This document shows, in pieces, positions 38,816-52,128 of a DNA stretch of 64,000 bases. The stretch lies in the NCBI GenBank assembly GCA_013398295.1, contig VZSF01008499.1, forward strand, positions 1,392,899-1,456,898, read 5' to 3'. How positions within the stretch are numbered: position 1 is the first letter of the stretch; each line of letters starts with the position of its first letter. A model generated the notes under the pieces. That model was not told the DNA's origin. It saw only the letters and a list, made by a program, of their open reading frames with translations, and made no database searches. The position numbers and the translations under genes are program-made. This DNA comes from Chionis minor (lineage: Eukaryota > Chordata > Aves > Charadriiformes > Chionididae).

Positions 38816-41525
38816 TTTTTTAGCCAAACATATTAAGTATGTAGCTTATATAACATTTAGTAAAGGATTCAAATAAAAAAAAAAATCACACACAAATAAC
38901 TCAGACACCGTACTCTTTAGAATAGATATGATCAGTAAGATTGAACAAATAAATTGGAACCATGACTACAGAATAATTTTAAAAGACTAAAGGAACATTT
39001 GGACATCATTGTGGAATATTTATGTTGAGGTAGCATTGAACTGCTCCAATTACATGGGATCGGTGAGTTTAAAGTGACATGTTTTTATATACATACATAT
39101 CCCCCTCAAGTAAAGGGGTTGTCTGAAGTTTCTTTTCTATAAGGTGCCTATACAATATGATTTTAGCGAAGGATGTTGTGAAGGCATGAAGTTTACCTGG
39201 GTTCAAGGGGTACATGGACATGGTACATTTGCAAGGAACAGATCGCTAAACAGACAAAGCACACAGGGTCAGAGAATCCCCCTCTTCTGCAGAAGATAGC
39301 TGGTAAGTGGGGCAGTAGAGAGGGGGTGAAGAATCACATCTGCTTGACCTCATCCCAGTGCTCCTCCCTGCCATCCATTTTTGACCACCCCTGGTTGCAG
39401 GCTCCTGCGGTAGACAACCTTTGGTTTGACTCAAGGCACCCTGACATTTGGGAAACAGGGAAGGCAATTGGAAAGGTTTAGAAACTTAACATCACTGCTA
39501 ATTCTGTTGAATAATAAATGTTTGAATTCACGTGCTAATGTATGTAACACATATTACATGCTTTAATGTGTTACTACTACCTGATAAAGACTAAATCAGC
39601 TTGATCTGATCCTCATTCATTTGTAAAGAACCATTTTAAGAAGTGAGATTTTGAGGAGAGAATCTCTTTGAAGATCAGTTAAAGGAAAAGTTGGTACAAG
39701 TACAGAATAACATATTTTAGGCTAAAATTTATAGTTGCTACACAGTGGTAGTATTATTTTTTTGTTAATTTCTTCTGCGTAATCACTTTGATTAGACCTA
39801 ATTCAGTTCTTCTTGAGTGAACTTAATGAAATACAACCAAAAGACGCAAATATTACTTGAAAAAAAGGTTTATCGATTAGTGTAATGGCAGCCATTTCAT
39901 TAATTAAAAAACTCATAATCTGAAATGTCCTTCAAGTTTTGATGTCAAAATGCAATAAAAGACATTTAGTTATTTTTAAACTTGAGTTTCGATATGTAAC
40001 TGTGTGTTACTATAAGGACACACTCTCATAACGAGGACTCCCAGAATATACTCAGGACTACAATATTAAAATGTAATGGCTGAAAGTTATTTTCATTAGT
40101 GATGTGTTCCCTGCTGATTAGCAGGTGTAAACTTCAATGTCTATTAAGTCAAGTTGAATGACAAAAGTAACAACAAAGGTTAACTGCTGTGGTAATCCAC
40201 AACGCTGGTAATTCACCCCAGTCCACCTTCCCCACATAACATTTATTCTCTTCCTTCCATCATTAATGCAGGTTGGATTTTCCACATTACTATCTTTCCT
40301 GGATTTGTACAGTTTGCTTGTGGGTTGTTGGGCTTAGGTTGTTTTTTTTTTTTATTTATTTTCTCATCACTTGGCAAAATATAGTTCTTTCAGATTGTTT
40401 CCAAACAGAAATGTTACTGAAGATCCCACACACACCATACAGACCAATCCCAGAGTCATGACATTCCAGACTTTTGAAATTGTTCAAGACGAGACAAAAA
40501 CACTCTTTTTTCTATCTTTAACTTCTTTTGTAGCTTTTGTAACTTCTTTTGCTTTTTGAAAGCAACAGAGCATACAACACTGAAACTTATATATGCAAGA
40601 TTTGTTGCAGAACACTACAATAAAGGATAGAATGTGAAAATAATACACATTTTCAAATTAAATAAATAAACCTCTAATGAAAATTCTATGAGACACACAA
40701 ATAAAGTTTCTAAATCATAAAAAGTCCCTTACAATATAAATATTTATTACTAATGGAAACCTAATAAAAGCCTTCTGTAACTTACAGAAATTAAAATAGA
40801 TCGTCTCATGTATTTGAAATACTTTTCTGATACATTTTCTAAACTTTTTTCACTTTTTAGGGCATTTAAAGAGGTTAAATATTGTTTGCACTACTGAATC
40901 ATCCTACTATCTGATTTCATGCGGGATGAGAGGGTTAGTAAGTGATCAAAGACATAATTTGGGAAAAGGAGCAAAAAGGGCTGCCTGCTTTTTCCCCAAC
41001 AGTTGCAGTACCCCATCTCTTGTTTATGGCAACAATTTCTGCTTGAAACAGGTTGCCAAAGTGATCCAAGCTGCATATAATGCTATTGATGTCTAAAAGG
41101 AGAGCAATTTTCACAAGCCCTTCTCCCTCTCACTTGTTTTGATATCCCCTCAATACCATCTTTCAAAAATACAATTTTAGCACTTATGTGAATGTTCCAT
41201 AACCAGAATCAATTATGTTACTTGTTGCATGCTCACAGAAATCGTCAGGAAGAAATTCTACTGAAGCTGTTGAACAGAAAATAACTAAGCGTTACATTTG
41301 AGGTGTGGTAACATAATTGTGTTTAATTTTGAAATTATTTTTACTTATTTAGAAATAAGAAAAAACAACTGATTTTTTTATAAGCATATTCTGTCCTTTT
41401 AAGAATAAATGACAACCAACTTGGTTCAAGATGTCCTTATTCCTTATAGAGTCCCAGAAAATCCACATTGACATCTCAGGTTGTGCAGGTCAAGCACACA
41501 CTTCCACTGACTTCTGTGTAGGCCC

Positions 41526-41553
41526 ACAATTTTGCTAGAACAATTTTGCTAGA
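41526..41553. repeat. Perfect 14-bp tandem duplication
   Basis: ACAATTTTGCTAGA occurs twice in direct succession (41526-41539 and 41540-41553). Confidence 0.9.
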
Positions 41554-44286
41554 TTCATTTCTAACCCTGTGTGTCTGAGATTCCGCTTCACATATACAGA
41601 TTTTTGATTTTTTTATGATGTCAAGGTGACAGAATGAGATACAGTCACAGGAAAACAAGATGTTATGATTTGATTAGAGAATATCCTTCAGAGGTTCTTA
41701 CTGCTTCAAAGGGTTTCTTTTCCCCTCTCATTGTAGTCCCATGGATAACAGCCATCCTCAGTTTTGTACTTTTTGGAGTTCTTTGAACAACCTGAACCAT
41801 GTTGCTCCTATCTACGTATTTTGGGGTGATCTTTAATGTCTCATTTAAGAAATTTTAAAGGAATTTCTCTTTAGACCTCAAATTTAATGCAAAACAAAAT
41901 CTCCAAGCAAAGAACTAGTCCACAAACCACTCCAATTTACAATGAACCACACACAAAAAATGCAATGACTGAATTTGCATGCTGAAGCATCTTCATAATT
42001 TTGTTGATTTATCTGGGCCTAGGTTTCATGATACCTAATCAGTGGAAACTCTGAACACAGAGGGTTTTTTTTTTTTAAGAGTCCTTCCCATCTTATACAG
42101 GATTTTCACAGTCCCTTTTCACTTCGTGTAGCATTGCGAAGTGCTAAATAACACTCGTACACTCTCCTGCTCCTTCATACCCCCTTGGCTTTAAAAACCC
42201 TGAAATCATGTTATTTCCAAAGCTTTTCGATTACTACTTAAGAGAGTGTTGAAAAACCTTTGTTTAGGAGATCAATAATTTCCTTTATGATGTTTCTGGA
42301 TGGATTTTCAGTTATTGCAGACAAAGTTAAACCTCTTTTGGGCTTTGGTACTGACATGCGAGATACACACCTGGTATCTGTAAAATCTGTGGACTTTGGA
42401 AAGGAAGGGAATGCTAGGTAAGAGTGCTTTCCTTTGTTCTGTTAGCATGCATTTTTTCTATCAGTCTTTACATTTACTTGCCTTTTACATTAAACAAGCT
42501 TAATTAAAAAGGTTCCACAGACAAAACTAACATGCTTAACCCTAAAACAGTAAAGCTTAGCCAATTTGGATGAGATAAAGGAACAATTATTAGATAGCTC
42601 TAAACAGATTATGTGCACAGTGTTGAATTTGATCTTCATTACTGTTAACAGTAAGAGCACTACTAAGAGCATCTCTGCATCAAAAGAAAAAAAAAATATC
42701 TCTCTGGGATTGAAATCCAGCTAGCCATACAGGTACTGCACCCAAAATCACAAAACACCTGCCGAGTCACTTTTAAACCAGGTCAGTCTTTCTGTAGCTT
42801 CTTGGATTTTCCTCTTCATGTTCACTTGCATAGAAGAGGGTTAAGTCTTTCTTTGCAAAGATCTTTGGCATGATCTTTGATGACAAATGACATGTTACCA
42901 TATGCCAAAAAATAAGGGGAATAAAGTCACCCCCAGCTACAATTTTAACTGGAGGTGCTTTGTTCTGAGTGCCCTGAATAATTAACAACTGCTTTGGCAA
43001 TCAGTCATGCATTCCTTAATGGCACCTCAGGCATCAAGTATCCCATTCACCCGCTCCCCAAGTAACAATGGACTTTATTACATCAAGTTTTCTCTGCCAA
43101 ACTTGTAACTGACATAATTTAAAATAAACAAGTTACTAGGAAGACTAAAGCTCAAACATATATTATAAGAGTTTGTAAGGTTTCCCTCAATTCCGTGTGG
43201 CTACTATATGGATTAGAGCTGCAACTGGGGGAAAGTGCAAAGAAGGGGAAAAGAAATGAAATATGAATTGTTTTTGCAATGAAGTTCTAGGAGGGTTTAG
43301 GTGGTATAGTGCTGCCAAAAACATGACTTTTAATAAATGCATAGCTGAACAGTCAAAATGCAGAACAACCACTAAGCAGCCCTTAGTGAATAAAGCAGCT
43401 CACCAGTAAGCACAGACTAAGTGGCTGGGCAGAGCATGAAAAGAGTGACTACGAGTAACAGCTGTGCTGAAAGTAGCATAATAATTTTGAAATAACACAA
43501 ACTACATTTTCTTAGTAAGAATAAGCTTTTTCAACACTTCCTTCCACTTTACAGTATTCCAGACAAAATGAACTTGCAACTACAGAACAGAGGAAAGAAA
43601 AGTGGAGTTAGACCACAGTTATAGAAAGCTCTAGATGTACCCAGCATATGCAATTTAAAATCTAAGAAATTCAAATAATTAAACTGTAATTAGCTAGAAT
43701 CCAAATAAAAGCTTCATGTTTTTCTCGGGGACCATTCTGCTTGTATACAGTACATGCACTGCTTTTATGCTGCCACAGTAAACCTCTCTAAAAAATGACG
43801 TTGCATCTACTGACATTGGAACTGCTGAGAGTCCTTTTGAGTGACTGAATCTTACAAGTAAAGTAATCAGATCAATAGCCATTCTCCCCCTACTTATTCA
43901 TCATGTGAAAAGTTGGTTTGAAATATAATATACAAAGTCAAAATACATATATACGATAAATTACAGCAGATTTAAACAAAGCCATTTCTCTTGCTCTTTA
44001 AAAGACCTGAAAATGTGTCCGGTGCCCCTCTCTGTGTGTGGCCTCCAAATACAGAAACAAGCTTGCACTGTTTTATTTCAGATTTGCTTCATTTCTCCCC
44101 AAACAATCTCTCATTGCTAGTCTACCAGGCATCTTCCCCTCCCCCTCTCGTCAAAAAAAGGAGGAAAAAAAGAATTTAACTGTTTAGGACCAATTCATTG
44201 AAGTGAATCACTAAGTGAATCAGTCGTCTTTTTGCAAGAATAATTTACAATTTACACTCATTCCTAGAGCTGACATCTTTTTTGCA

Positions 44287-44306
44287 GGGAGGTGGGGGGA
44301 GGGGGG
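44287..44306 (+). other. G-rich tract with quadruplex potential
   Basis: G runs of 3, 2, 6 and 6 with single A or T interruptions on the plus strand (template strand of intron 3). Quadruplex folding is possible if the G6 runs split. Confidence 0.45.
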
Positions 44307-45340
44307 AGAGGTTGTAAATTTTCATGTCTTTTGAAGTGTTGGATGAGATAACATTATAGTTTTAAAGAAAAACACACTTTTTGGCATCAATTTTCAGTTG
44401 CCTTAGGTACAAGAAGTAGGTCTAATCCCGAAACAGCGCTGTAGATTTCATTTACAATCTGGAGTCTGAAATGTGAAATTATATTTTGCATGGTTTATTA
44501 AGATAGAACTTTTGACGAAAAAGATCATAGGCCTTTTAAGGAGAGATTTGGAAATTAATCCTCACAAACCAATAACCACACATTTTGGGGGCTAGGTTTG
44601 AATTCCTCCGACATGAAGGGGCTGCTCTTGCTTGCTACATACGCGAGAGATAACATGCTTGGTTTCTAAAACAGTTTGTATGTATACTTCTTATGCTATA
44701 TGAGCTTTGTTAATGGAGAAAAATTGGGAACTAAAATTCTACTATGTTAGCTTTGTTATTGTATGTTGAATAAGTGATGTAAACACTTTAAAGATTAAAA
44801 AATTGGTTTGCAAGTATTGATAATTTAAATGCTGTAACCAGTCTTCCCCATCAACTATCAAGGAATAAACTCAGTCCGTTTGTACACCTTGGCATAAAGA
44901 CGATTATATGTATCACTGATATTTTTAGGTGCCTTTGTTTAATCCATTCCAGAGAAATTGGATCATACATAAGTCAGATAGATATATAGCAGGTAAGAAG
45001 TAATACTAGAGCTACAACAAATAAATTTGGCATCAGCCCACAGATACAGCTATTTAGAGACTTTCTTTTACCATTTTCTAGAAAGTAAACATTACATTCT
45101 ACCCTCAGGTGTACTAACGTTTAAATCTCACCATATTTCAAGTCAGTTTGGAGACTGATTGGCATTTTATTTAATTATAAAATTCATCATTATCAGGTCA
45201 TACTATTCACCTAACAAAAGGGTCTAATGCACAAAACAGTCAAATATGCAAATATGCAAACCTTTAATCGCTTTAGGAATAGTTTTTAGTTAGGCCGAAA
45301 TATTTAAAAAGACTTATAGGAAAACAACAGAAAATAAGAG

Positions 45341-45364
45341 ATATATATATTTGTACACACACAC
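45341..45364. repeat. (AT)n-(AC)n microsatellite
   Basis: Short (AT)5 followed after TTGT by an (AC)n run. Confidence 0.75.
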
Positions 45365-46477
45365 TAATACACTACACTGACATCACCATCTGTATGCTAA
45401 ATATATTGCATAGAAGATTACATATTGTTCAAAAGATCCGCAGAACTGTTCTTTGCTTCTTCTCAGTAACTGAAGCTTTGTAAATGGGGAGAAGAAGCAA
45501 AAATGGCAAAAGCAATAAGGAGGCCAAATGCATTCTGAGCGAAGCGCATGTCAGTGCGGTTACAACGTGGATTCTTTTGATCAATTTTTTATTGAGCTTG
45601 CAGATATTTTCCACCAACCAAATACCACAGACCACAAGCCTACTTAGGACATTCACAAAGTGAATTATGAGGAATTTAACAAAAATACTCCTTATTCTCT
45701 TTAAACATGGAATACCTATTCTAAAACAAGTCAAATCCTGTTCTGCTCCACTCTAATGGTTCAGAACATTGTCTCATCCTTTAAAATCTATAAACACTGC
45801 TTTGTTATCAGAGATCGTTCATTTGGTGAAAAAAGGTAGCAAATCTGCTGGTAGTGAAGATACTCACCTTTCAGACTATCATTTAATACTTGCAATTTAC
45901 AAGTGTTAAGCAACATTCAAAGAGAAACCTAAAGTACAGTTTCCAGGGAAAATGCAGTGGAAAATGAGTATTATTCATTGTCTGCTTTGTCACTATAATA
46001 AAACAGTTCCAAAGCATAAGTAGTTTTCAGTTCTTGAACTAGGTACAGTCATTTGGCTGTATATGTTTAATAGCAGCTGACTAACAAAAATATTAATTTC
46101 TTCAATCTTCTTTGTAACTTCCCAATGCTCTTTAAATGTCACACAGCTGATTCTTATGCTAATTTTTCTTCCTCTCAAAGCCAGAAAATGTCTTTTTTCA
46201 CAGTACTGTATTAGGAATGCAAACATTTTATTGAAGTTTCCACACAAATAACTGAGCCCACAACTTCCCAGTCCAAAGCCATCCAAGCAGAACCACAAGA
46301 ACACTCAGTTAGTTAAAAAAACAGAAACAAAATGTACAGTTCTAGAAGACAGATTGTTCATTATTATTATTAAGAAATAAACAGAAATTAATCCTAAACT
46401 ATTAGAAGATTCTTTTGAGCTACCACTTCAAAGATTTTGTTTTCTTGAAATGTTCCAATCTGAAACATGATACTTAC

Positions 46478-46658
46478 TGGCATAAGAAGTGTATAATGGA
46501 TGCAGAATCCGGGCTCAGAAGGAAAATATTCATCAGACACAAATCTTATTCTGATCTGGTTTCCTTTGGAGATCTGTCTGCTTGGCACACTACTGGAACC
46601 ACACCAGCGCCCTAAAACAGTGCCATCACTAGGCTCTTCAACTTCTACAAAGTCATAC
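46478..46658 (-). CDS. PDGFC: PDGFC exon 3 (second half of CUB domain)
   Basis: The exon is 181 bp. One base completes a Lys codon, followed by 60 codons from YDFVEVEEPSDG to IHYTLLMP. It is the C-terminal half of the CUB domain, the extracellular beta-sandwich that keeps PDGF-C latent. Visible hallmarks are the YDFVEVEE strand, the GRWCGSS turn with one Cys, the FVSDEYF strand and the closing GFCIHY with the second Cys. The segment matches human PDGF-C residues 106-165 in length, with substitutions mainly after WCGS and in the last residues before MP. The acceptor is a pyrimidine-rich tract ending in TTCAG, just right of 46658. The donor GTAAGT starts at 46477. Read-through past the donor adds about 27 unrelated residues before a stop, so this is an internal exon. 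Confidence 0.97.
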
Positions 46659-47319
46659 CTGAACAGAAAAGAAAATCAAATGTTTATTTACTGACAAAAT
46701 TTCTATAAGCTTCCTGCTTTAATCAATAAACTGACTCTGCAGTTCGCAATTTTTTTAATTTTTTTTTTATTTATTTCTAATGCTAAAAGTATGCTGCCAA
46801 AGTCAGCTATTTTAAACTTAGCTTCCAAGTTGCTACTGGCTTAAATATAAATAAAATCATGCATTGAGGTTAAAAAAATAAAAGCGGAGTTAGCATTTTG
46901 AAAGGACCCATGAGTATGGTTTTGTTTGTTCCTTTTACGGAAAGCAATTACAACATGTGGGATAGGGCAGAACAAAGTCAGAGAAAAAAAGACTGAAATT
47001 GCTTAAGTGTGGCACAGTAACTTGTACTGCAATATCGCTAGCAGTACGCTGCATGTCAACAGAGCAAGTTCAGGGGCTTTCTGGTATGGAAAACTTGCCC
47101 TCTTGTAACACCAGAGGTGAACAAGCTCCTGACGGTTAAGGTGGCTTAGGGGAACTTGAAAGCATATTTTGAGTTTATGCATGTCCCAGTGAGACGTTTA
47201 TGGAGCAAAGATCTAGACGGACGGCGTGTCAGAAAGAATCTGATATTTTGGTAATACTGACAGGGGAGATACGGGTTGGGAGCTTCGAGAGAATGAAACA
47301 TATTAAGTTTGATTTATTT

Positions 47320-47520
47320 TCATTGGTTTTTAACATGTGGTCTGGGGATCCCTGGGGATGACTTCAAACAGGTTCATGAAAGGTAGCTAAGAAACGCCAC
47401 TCAATTGTCATCAGTAAGATTCAATACACCACACAAAGTCCTCGCTTCCACTGGAGAATGTTTAGGGGGTTCCCAAGTCATAAAAACATTGAAAGCGCTA
47501 CTCTAGAAGGTATGTCTGGT
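47320..47520 (+). mobile_element. Probable hAT-like MITE remnant
   Basis: The left end reads GGTTTTTAACATGTGGTCTG then GGGATCCCTGGGG, and the right end AAAAACATTGAAAGCGCTAC then TCTAG. Both resemble the ends of old non-autonomous hAT (Charlie-type) elements, whose ends carry a motif like 'caaactgtggtctggggatcc' and a right end like 'gctctag'. The pattern is degraded, and the 8-bp target duplication was not confirmed. Confidence 0.45.
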
Positions 47521-50500
47521 TTCAGTGCTTTAACCTGTTTCATGTCAGTTCTACAGCTGCCCACTGACAGGGTAAACACTAAGCATTTCAGCTGGGCTTC
47601 CCCTGCTGCAGCCTGAAGCCCTCCGAGCCCCAGCGGCAGCACGGTCTGGTGGTTCGGGAAGGCGCGAGTGCATCAGTTAAAGTATGGCAAGCATTTGGAA
47701 GTTCACAGCTGCAGCTTTCCCAGTCATCGTTTTACTTTAAACCACAACTTGTAAACCACGCCTCGGAGAAAGTTTCAAGATTTCGATATTTTTACGTTCT
47801 CTTACATGTGTAGTCATATACTAGATACGTTTCACATAAATCTAAATGAGTAAATAGCATTGAATCCTTTTGAAGAGTACAAACACTCCTACCTCTGATA
47901 TAGCAAACACTCATATTTTAAAAAACATGCACGCACACACACTACCAAATATGCCAAGCAATATTTAATGTGAAAATTATTACCTTATAAACATTTTCTA
48001 CTAAAGCTTTTTCTGGATTTTTTTTTCAGTAAAGCTAATCTTTATAATGATTCCCAGTTCCCTAGTTAGACAGCAGGCAATAAATTCTTGTGTTACATTA
48101 CTTTATCACCATCCTTTTTCCCCCCAAACACTAATTCCTTTAACTGATCCACCAGTTTTTACTCTATGATCAGGTATACAACTTATTACAAAGGCAACTT
48201 GTACATTAATTGATCTAAGACTTCAGGTCTCAATGCATTTATCAATTTGATTTTGAGCACTGAATAATTATTTTTTTTTCTAAAGATAATCTTTTTTATT
48301 TTTATAGTTAAGAATAAGAAATAATAATCTACTTTTCTGATTTGTAAAGAGTAAGTTAATCATTATGTGTATTGACTTAAGCTTAACATGTCTGAGGGGT
48401 CAGGCACAGTGTAGGTGTTAGTGCTTCTAAATAACTTGCAGAGTACTTTCTATTGCACCCTTTAGTCTCTCGGTACCTCTGAACAAGAGAAACTCAAATT
48501 TCACAGTTTAAACCCTAGGCCCTTAAAATAGATGCTAATTAATTCCATTAGTTGAGAGGTAAAATAAAGGGAAAAAAGTATTCTGAAAAACCCAAATAAA
48601 ATTCAGGCCTCTGATATACATGATAGATCCAGGTAATACTGTTTGTTGGGGTGTTCCTTCTGCATTCAATTCTTTTCTCCTTGATCTTTGTAAGTCATAT
48701 TTCTAAACAAATTGTTATTTCTAACCAGAAAAATTTCTGATTTTTCTGTGTGTTATCAGTATTACCTTGATGGAGAGGTTTCTCAGTCACCCTTCCCCCA
48801 CCCCAATACCATTCTGATTATCAGAAATCCACTTGTTTCCAAGTGATCAATCTGGAAACACTCTCATCATCATATAGCACTTGCTAGTAGTTGCTAGTAC
48901 AATTACGAATACCACTATTTAAGGGATTTACCAAAACCTATTTTATAAGCTCATCACACATAGCTTTCTCATGGCAACATACGGCATGGTTTATCATGAT
49001 TTTTTTTCTGCAATGTTTCTGTCAGGACCTCTAGAGGAGTTCTGTTCTTTTATGTTCAACAAACAAGCCCAGTCCTATGAGTATTGGCTTCTTACTGCTG
49101 AACACATATGTAGGTGTGGCTCCCCGCACAATACAGATATTTCACCATCAGCAAGGGAAATCTTTAGGAATTCTTAACAGAAAAAAGTCCTTTACATGTT
49201 TCCTGGATGTAATGATGTTTTTTAGACAGTAACTTTATGTCTGTCAGTTACCTAGGCTGAATATACCGAAAGAATCTTCTGTGCAACTAAAATTCCTCGC
49301 ATTGCACATCTGGACTGAAGTCTGAACTTGTTGTGAAAAGTAACAAAACAAAGTGGTTAAGATGCTTTCGCATTTACAAGATTGTGCTACCTAATTCTGC
49401 AGCTTCATGTCACAGGGCTAAAGAGTAGCGGGAACAATAGCATAGCCATCCAAAATTATTTCTCCATCAAGAGAAGCTTGTACTTAAAATGCAAGAAACC
49501 TAGGATAAAAAACCAAGAAATGAGAAGCTATTTTCCACCTACAAAGGAGTAAAAAATATTAAAATATATGTTGAACCAAACAAAGAATGCTTCTTTTTTG
49601 TACAGTGTACAAAGGAGGAAACACAACCCTCTTTGACAACGACCAAATAAATGCTCTGGTGCTGTATCTATGTTCAATACATTATTCAAATATATACTAA
49701 GTAAAATTTATGACAAAGAGGTAGTCCAGTCTCCTTTCCTGGGATGAAAGACGTTTTTGCCTTTAGTCATGATGCCCACAATGTCTTCTCTTATACCTGT
49801 TGCAGAACACGCATTCCTCTTCCCTATGGCCTAGATGCCTGCGACCATGGACTGAATTAACAACTTGGATAAAGACAATTTATTGGAAAAGAGCAAGGGA
49901 GTAATGTAAGTGATTCTAGACTTCAATGCCTTTCCAACCAGGAAATGTTATTTTCCAAGGGAATAGGTTTTCCTCTCCTTTCTATATTTTTTCTGTGGTT
50001 TACACTGCCGTTTGCTAAACATATTCTGACAGGCTGTATACCTTGGCTTGCAGTTTTGTGACCTTTTTGTGGCTTCTCTCTGCCTTTGGAACTCCACAGA
50101 TATATCAATGAATGTAAAAAGCGGAAACCCATGAGGCAAAACACTTCGTCATATCAGCAGTGTTGGATGTTTCCATCTCTATATAGATGTGTGCTTGACA
50201 AAAATCTAGCACACCTGTTAAAACAGCTTGTGAATGGTGAAATATATTTTTCCTTCCTGCTTTGACAAGAATCAGTTTCGATTTTTAATTTCTTTTTTTT
50301 TTTAAATTAAGGAAGTTGATAACAATCCCTTGAGTTTTTTTGACAGCGTCCCGTGGGACCCTGTAAATATTTCTGTCCCAACTTGTTTTAAAGCATACGG
50401 ACTTCCAAGGTTTTCCTGGTACCAACACGGCACACCAAAATACCTACCCCAGCTGCAGACCAAAAGCATTCAAAGTTACCTGGCAGTTCACCAGACAAAC

Positions 50501-52047
50501 TGTTGTTGAATAGAACTTAGATAGATGGCTTATATTTGGACAGCTTCAATTTTGGAAACATTGGAAATTACTAAAAACTGCCATCATGAAAATATCATTT
50601 TGATCTTTTTCTAAAGGGAAAGGAAAGCACGGCCAAATGTTCAGCTTGAAGACTTTTTTTCCAAGCTTTTCTGCCTCACTCGCAATAAAATCGGGAGATC
50701 TCCTCTGGTCAGCCCAGCTCTCCAGTAATGCTCTGATGGGTAGATCCACATTTATCTGGGTAGAAAAGGGAACACCGGAGCATGACAGAGGCACTCAAAT
50801 CTACAGTATCTAATGACAGACCCAATCTGTTTAATCAGCCCTGTTATTCCCCACAGGCCAACGCGTGGTGCCGTCTCCAGCAAAAACGCGTGACAGGCCA
50901 AGGGGAATGCAAAGCTTATGACAAAGGACAGGGGGGAAATGGGAGGAACCCAGAAGGGAAGAAGGCAGAAGAGGAGAGAGCAGCATGCTGCATTAGAGAA
51001 ATAAAAGTGGACTTCAGGCACACTACAAAACCTACAGATGTAGCAACAGTTGTAAAAAGAAGAGTGTACTGCACCATGTATTCAATAGGTGGAGAACTTT
51101 CTTCTTTTCTGTTACCAATACTGCCCCTCTCACTGAGGCTAAAGAAAGTTTTCCTCAGACCAAGGCAAACAGATACAAGATGCATCACGTGTGACAAAAA
51201 TCAAAATGACACAAAAATTAAGCAATTGGTAATAATGAAACTGCAGGTACTTGTGCAATATTTTATAGTTTATGTAAGATGAAATTTTACGATTGTTTGG
51301 GTTCCCCCCGCCCCCGAGTATGGCCAGGCCAGGTAGTACAGCCACCTGCCACCCAGGTTCACAAGCTTCAGAACAGCTGTTTAATTAATTTATTTGCTTT
51401 TTGAATGCATTCATTTACTTCACACTTGGTTTGTATTTGTTGTCAGACAATAGAACATACCTGAACCTCAGACTGGAAAACATTGGCCCATTCAGTCCAG
51501 TAGATACACAATTCCTGAAATCTCAAAACCCTAGCAGTGCACATCAGTAAAAGTTAGCTATTAATAGCTCCACTTGCCAGCCAGGTGACAGAGAAAAAAC
51601 TGGCAAGATACAGAAAGTAAACTTCCTGGAGGAAGGGGAGGGAGAAAGCACCTTGGCTGCAATAATAGTGACCCTGTGGCAGCCCCAGCAAATACTCCAT
51701 GCGGGGTAAAAGTTCAATAAAAATCATTCTCCTCAACTTCATCAGAAACATTTGACTCGGCCTACTTTGAGTGACAGTAAAGACAGAATGCTGGAAGAAA
51801 ATTGTTTTCAGAAGTCTACTCGACATATAATTTTAAATATCTAAAATACTACCTCCGGATTTTGTCCTTCCAAAAGGAAGTTCTGAAAAAAGTTACCCAG
51901 AATCGTTTGACTTCAGTTCCTGAGGCTCACAGCAGGGCCAATGCACCCCTAGCATTCATCCACTTTAGGAGGACTTGGCAGTGCCTTTCACTATAAGAGG
52001 AAACCCCTTTGGATATCACTACAGATTATCCAACAACGGGAGGGAAG

Positions 52048-52128
52048 AAAAAAAAAAAGTAAAAAAAAAAGTTATGTTCTACAATGTCTGTCATACTTGA
52101 TGTTTTAAGGTAATTAAAAAAAAAAAAA
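52048..52128. repeat. A-rich low-complexity patches
   Basis: Three A runs (about 52048-52058, 52061-52070, 52116-52128) separated by ordinary sequence. Confidence 0.8.

Larger units (their letters stand above)
17878..46477 (-). other. PDGFC: PDGFC intron 3 (28.6 kb)
   Basis: Starts with GTAAGT at 46477 and ends with TTAATTGCAG at 17878. It holds the CR1 pieces, LTR stub, tandem duplications and G-rich motifs listed separately. I recognised no nested gene, tRNA or other RNA gene. The remaining sequence is AT-rich and featureless to my eye. Confidence 0.93.

Noticed and set aside
46394..46477. Read-through of exon 3 as a short CUB-only isoform ending in intron 3
   Set aside because: The frame runs on about 27 codons past a perfect GTAAGT donor, but no AATAAA follows closely on the minus strand and the added residues are not conserved-looking.
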